Positions 4,800 through 7,061 of a stretch of 7,061 nucleotides of DNA are shown piece by piece (position 1 is the first letter of the stretch; each line of letters opens with the position of its first letter). The position numbers and the translations under genes were made by a program. This DNA comes from Candidatus Zixiibacteriota bacterium (GTDB lineage Bacteria > Zixibacteria > MSB-5A5 > JAUVRN01): assembly GCA_030597645.1 (NCBI GenBank), contig JAUVRN010000097.1, forward strand, positions 1-7,061, given 5' to 3'. The notes beneath the pieces were generated by a model. That model was not told the DNA's origin. It worked only from the letters and a program-made list of their open reading frames with translations, and did no database searches.

Positions 4800-5975
4800 T
4801 CAGGAGAACTCGTGCAAAACTTGCACGAGCTGTTCAATCTCTGCGCGCCCGGTTGGAAAATGGGGCGAGATGCGCACGGCGCCTTCGCGCAGCGACGTCA
4901 CGAAGCCACTTCGACTCAGATGGCGGTACAGGGCGGCCGCATCGCCGCCCCTGGGCCGAATGCAGAAGATACTGGAACGGTGCTCCGGCCGGCGATCCGA
5001 GACGATCTCGAAGCGGGCCGTGTCAATGCCTCCAGCCAGTTCGTCGGTGAGGCGGTCGGAGTGCTCGCAGATTCGATCGAGTCCGAGACTACCGAACCAC
5101 TCGCCCACTTCGGCCAGCGCTCGCACACCCGCGAAGTTCTGGGTGCCCACTTCTGCGCCGCGCGGTCCGCATTCCATGGATCGGGGTTCGCCGAGCAGGT
5201 CGCCGTAGTCGGCGTTCCACTCCACGGACATCCAGCCGCCCCAGGGGGAGGGCCGCTCCCGGATGATCTCCGGGCGGCACCAGACGAAGGCCAGACCGAC
5301 GGGACACAGCAGCCACTTTTGGACACCGGAACAGAGCACGTCCACGCCCGTTCCAGGTGCGTCGAGCGGGCGCGTACCGATGCCCTGGATCCCGTCCACC
5401 AGAAACCAGGCATCGTGCTCGTGCGTCACCTGTGCCAGGGAGGTCAGATCGTGGCGAAAGCCGTTGTGAAAGTAGATCCACGACGTGGCGACCACTCGGA
5501 CGTTGGGGTGTGCGCCCAGCACCTGCTCGAGCTGCTCCGGGTGCAGGCCGCCATGCGGGTCCACCGGAACGGTTACGACCTCGACGCCAAAGTGCTGCAG
5601 GTGAAGGCTGGCGTACCGGAGTGCCGGAAACTCGTGATCACTGATTAACGCCGCTTCGCCCGGTTTCAATCCGAACAGGGCAAACGCCCAGTTCAGGCCC
5701 ATGGAGGTGTTGGCGAGCAGGCCGATCTCCTCCGATGTGCCTCCTACCAGTCGGGCCACGGCCGTGCGGCTGCGGGCTGCGGCGAGGTCGGTCTCCGGAT
5801 CGAAAGAGCGGTCGAGCCGTTGCAGCGTGTCGTTGATGCTGTCGATGACGGCCCGGGCGCGGGCCGGCATGGGACCCACGGCCGCGTAGTTGAGATAGTG
5901 CCGTGTATCGGCGACGAGGAATTCGGAGCGGATGGCCTCGTGCTCCGCGGCGGTAAACGGTGTCCGCTCCGTCAT
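4800..5975 (-). CDS. Class V aminotransferase-fold PLP-dependent enzyme
   Basis: The product is 391 residues, the usual length for class V aminotransferase-fold enzymes (cysteine desulfurases, isopenicillin N epimerase-like and related lyases). An N-terminal YLNYAAVGPMP (27-37) is typical of the fold. The cofactor site is visible as D194 and Q197 in VDGIQGIG and the Schiff-base lysine K220 in SGVQKWL, with GTQNFAGV near residue 305. I cannot tell desulfurase, epimerase or transaminase activity from sequence; no conserved desulfurase active-site Cys loop is evident. The ATG at 5975 overlaps the TGA of the membrane-protein gene (ATGA), indicating translational coupling. No strong ribosome-binding site is seen. 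An in-frame extension to 6122 would run over that gene and is rejected. The protein looks cytoplasmic. Confidence 0.9.
   Translation of the reverse strand: MTERTPFTAAEHEAIRSEFLVADTRHYLNYAAVGPMPARARAVIDSINDTLQRLDRSFDPETDLAAARSRTAVARLVGGTSEEIGLLANTSMGLNWAFALFGLKPGEAALISDHEFPALRYASLHLQHFGVEVVTVPVDPHGGLHPEQLEQVLGAHPNVRVVATSWIYFHNGFRHDLTSLAQVTHEHDAWFLVDGIQGIGTRPLDAPGTGVDVLCSGVQKWLLCPVGLAFVWCRPEIIRERPSPWGGWMSVEWNADYGDLLGEPRSMECGPRGAEVGTQNFAGVRALAEVGEWFGSLGLDRICEHSDRLTDELAGGIDTARFEIVSDRRPEHRSSIFCIRPRGGDAAALYRHLSRSGFVTSLREGAVRISPHFPTGRAEIEQLVQVLHEFS
4809..4829 (-). repeat. 9-bp perfect inverted repeat at the 3' end of the aminotransferase gene
   Basis: CTCGTGCAA and TTGCACGAG flank a 3-base centre inside the last codons of the gene (encoding LVQVLHE), 7 bases before the stop. 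In RNA it would form a stable hairpin. The following bases are not T-rich, so it is not a standard terminator. Confidence 0.45.
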
Positions 5976-6358
5976 GGCTGGTACAGTTGCGTCAGTACGG
6001 AATACACCACCAGGTACTTCAGCAGCAGCCAGAACAGATGTCCTAGCAGAGCCCGGGTGCGTTCGGGCACATCGAGACGATACACCGCAAAGGTCGGTGC
6101 CACAGCCAGCAGGAAAAAACACCAGCCGAGAAACAGGCCGGCCCGGAACCCCGAAAAGGGAACGAGCGGATAAAACCAGGCATAGAGCATGCCCGGTATG
6201 AGAGCGAAGAAGAGCAGGTTCACGAGCAGCCGGTCGGTCCTTCGCAGGGTCTGCTCACCCGGTTCCCGGATGATCAGAGGGCGCAGCACGTCGATGATCA
6301 GTGCCGAAACGAGCATGGCCGCCATGGTCAGAAGAATACGTGGCATGTGAACGATCAC
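5972..6358 (-). CDS. Small multi-spanning membrane protein of unknown function
   Basis: The product is 128 residues if started at GTG (6358-6356). The GTG has GGAGG 5 bases upstream, a much better spacing than for the ATG at 6346 (17 bases), so I prefer it. Four hydrophobic segments are visible, roughly 6-24, 45-64, 69-91 and 104-124, with a charged loop (IREPGEQTLRRTDR) between the first two. I do not recognise the family. It lies 13 bases after the epimerase stop and overlaps the aminotransferase start by ATGA. This tight packing implies a shared transcript and perhaps a shared pathway, but nothing in the sequence shows a function. Confidence 0.7.
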   Translation of the reverse strand: MIVHMPRILLTMAAMLVSALIIDVLRPLIIREPGEQTLRRTDRLLVNLLFFALIPGMLYAWFYPLVPFSGFRAGLFLGWCFFLLAVAPTFAVYRLDVPERTRALLGHLFWLLLKYLVVYSVLTQLYQP

Positions 6359-6371
6359 GCGGGCCTCCGTG

Positions 6372-7061
6372 TCAAATCCATCCGGCCTCCCGGTACCAGC
6401 GGGCCGTTCGCTGCATGCCCTCCTCGGTAGGCACTTTCGGATCGTAGCCCAGCAGCATGCGGGCCTTGTCGATGCTGCAGGCCCAGTTGCGCGCCAGTAG
6501 CTCCTCCGCTTTGTGCGAGTCGAACAGGGCCGTGCGGCCGAATCCCCGCGCAATCGACTCGGAGATCTGCGCGGCCAGGCGCACGAACCAGGCGGGGAAG
6601 TGAATGGGTATCGACCCGGTGTCCAGCGCCCGCTGGATCATGCGGGTCAGCTCCTTGCGGCTGAGCGACCGTTCATCGGCGATGAAGAAGGTCTGGCTGA
6701 CTCCTTCCGGCCGCTCCGCGGCGAGAATAATGCCATCCACGAGATTGTCGACGTAGACGACCGACGCGATGCCGTCCGGTCCGAGTGAAGCGCGAATGTG
6801 GTGGGCGCCCACCTGGAACAGTTGAAGGACCGCGCGGTCGCCGGGCCCGTACACGGCCGGAGGGCGCACGATGGTCCAGAGAAAATCGAATTGCTGAACC
6901 CACTTTTCACCCAGCCGCTTGCTGGCCCCGTAGGGTGTGATCGGCCTCACCGGCATCTCTTCGTCGATGAGCTTGCCGACTGGACCGGGGCCGGATGCGG
7001 CCATGGACGAGATATACAGGAATCGCTTGAGCCGTGGAGCGCCGGCCTTGGCAGCCGCGCA
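6372..7061 (-). CDS. NAD-dependent epimerase/dehydratase, extended SDR family (5' end outside window)
   Basis: The visible 229 residues are the C-terminal part of an extended short-chain dehydrogenase; the N-terminal GxxGxxG cofactor loop is beyond the right edge. Visible marks are RFLYISSM (Ser-containing strand), the catalytic YxxxK as YGASK (residues 44-48 of the visible part) and RPPAVYGPGD shortly after. A substrate-binding half then ends in PTEEGMQRTARWYREAGWI. Such enzymes act on nucleotide sugars, sterols or related alcohols, and the substrate cannot be read here. The open frame continues without a break to base 7061, so the internal Met at 7004 is not the start. The stop (TGA at 6374-6372) lies 13 bases before the membrane-protein gene. 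Confidence 0.9.
   Translation of the reverse strand, partial: CAAAKAGAPRLKRFLYISSMAASGPGPVGKLIDEEMPVRPITPYGASKRLGEKWVQQFDFLWTIVRPPAVYGPGDRAVLQLFQVGAHHIRASLGPDGIASVVYVDNLVDGIILAAERPEGVSQTFFIADERSLSRKELTRMIQRALDTGSIPIHFPAWFVRLAAQISESIARGFGRTALFDSHKAEELLARNWACSIDKARMLLGYDPKVPTEEGMQRTARWYREAGWI

Noticed and set aside
5976..6122. Extended N-terminus for the aminotransferase gene (start at 6122)
   Set aside because: It would overlap most of the membrane-protein gene's 3' half. The added residues look like shadow sequence, and the ATGA overlap at 5975 is the typical arrangement.
1..7061. General reassignment of TAG to an amino acid in this organism
   Set aside because: The ferredoxin and both TPR genes end in TAG at sensible places, and the TPR lipoprotein TAG is followed directly by a terminator. 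Only one internal TAG is seen.

Overview
The window is GC-rich bacterial DNA, and every gene I can support is on the minus strand, so transcription runs from high to low coordinates. The gene content is chromosomal and housekeeping or respiratory. I see no phage, plasmid, insertion sequence, tRNA, rRNA or CRISPR signature. The bc complex has a split b6-type cytochrome b, a Rieske protein with a low-potential sequence signature, a 2x[4Fe-4S] ferredoxin and a coiled-coil membrane protein. From memory this combination recalls deeply branching menaquinone-using groups (Acidobacteria, Planctomycetes, Deltaproteobacteria, Gemmatimonadota and candidate phyla). The phylum cannot be fixed from this sequence alone.

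Right-hand block (about 7061 to 4800): the 3' part of an NAD-dependent epimerase/dehydratase gene runs in from the edge. It is followed by a small multi-spanning membrane protein with a probable GTG start, then a class V PLP-dependent aminotransferase-fold enzyme that overlaps the membrane gene by ATGA. These three look co-transcribed.

Middle block (4724 to 3646): two consecutive exported TPR proteins follow, the first with an ordinary signal peptide and the second a lipoprotein. They share a W-E-x-R-x-R signature and look like diverged tandem paralogues. The unit ends in a clear intrinsic terminator (3596-3620).

Intergenic region (3288 to 3645, about 360 bases): I see no gene. It holds that terminator, a cluster of four perfect short hairpins (3542-3642), a 12-base direct repeat, a plausible sigma70-type promoter (3418-3445) and a leader stem-loop (3326-3362) in front of the Rieske gene.

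Left-hand block (3287 to 1): this is a quinol:cytochrome c oxidoreductase-type operon in the order Rieske protein, cytochrome b6-like N-terminal subunit, subunit IV-like C-terminal subunit, 2x[4Fe-4S] ferredoxin, and a membrane-anchored coiled-coil protein cut by the window edge. Quinol oxidised at the Qo site would pass one electron to the Rieske cluster and one to the b hemes. The ferredoxin and the coiled-coil protein would be accessory electron carriers or subunits.

The most notable observation is in the subunit IV gene. It is interrupted by a single in-frame TAG (1494-1496) exactly at the conserved junction after DAPLE and before PANP. The 22 codons between this TAG and the next possible ATG encode the conserved Qo-loop motif (APWYFLGLQE). 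The two open frames are therefore one gene with one amber codon, either a recent nonsense mutation, a sequence error, or a site of readthrough.
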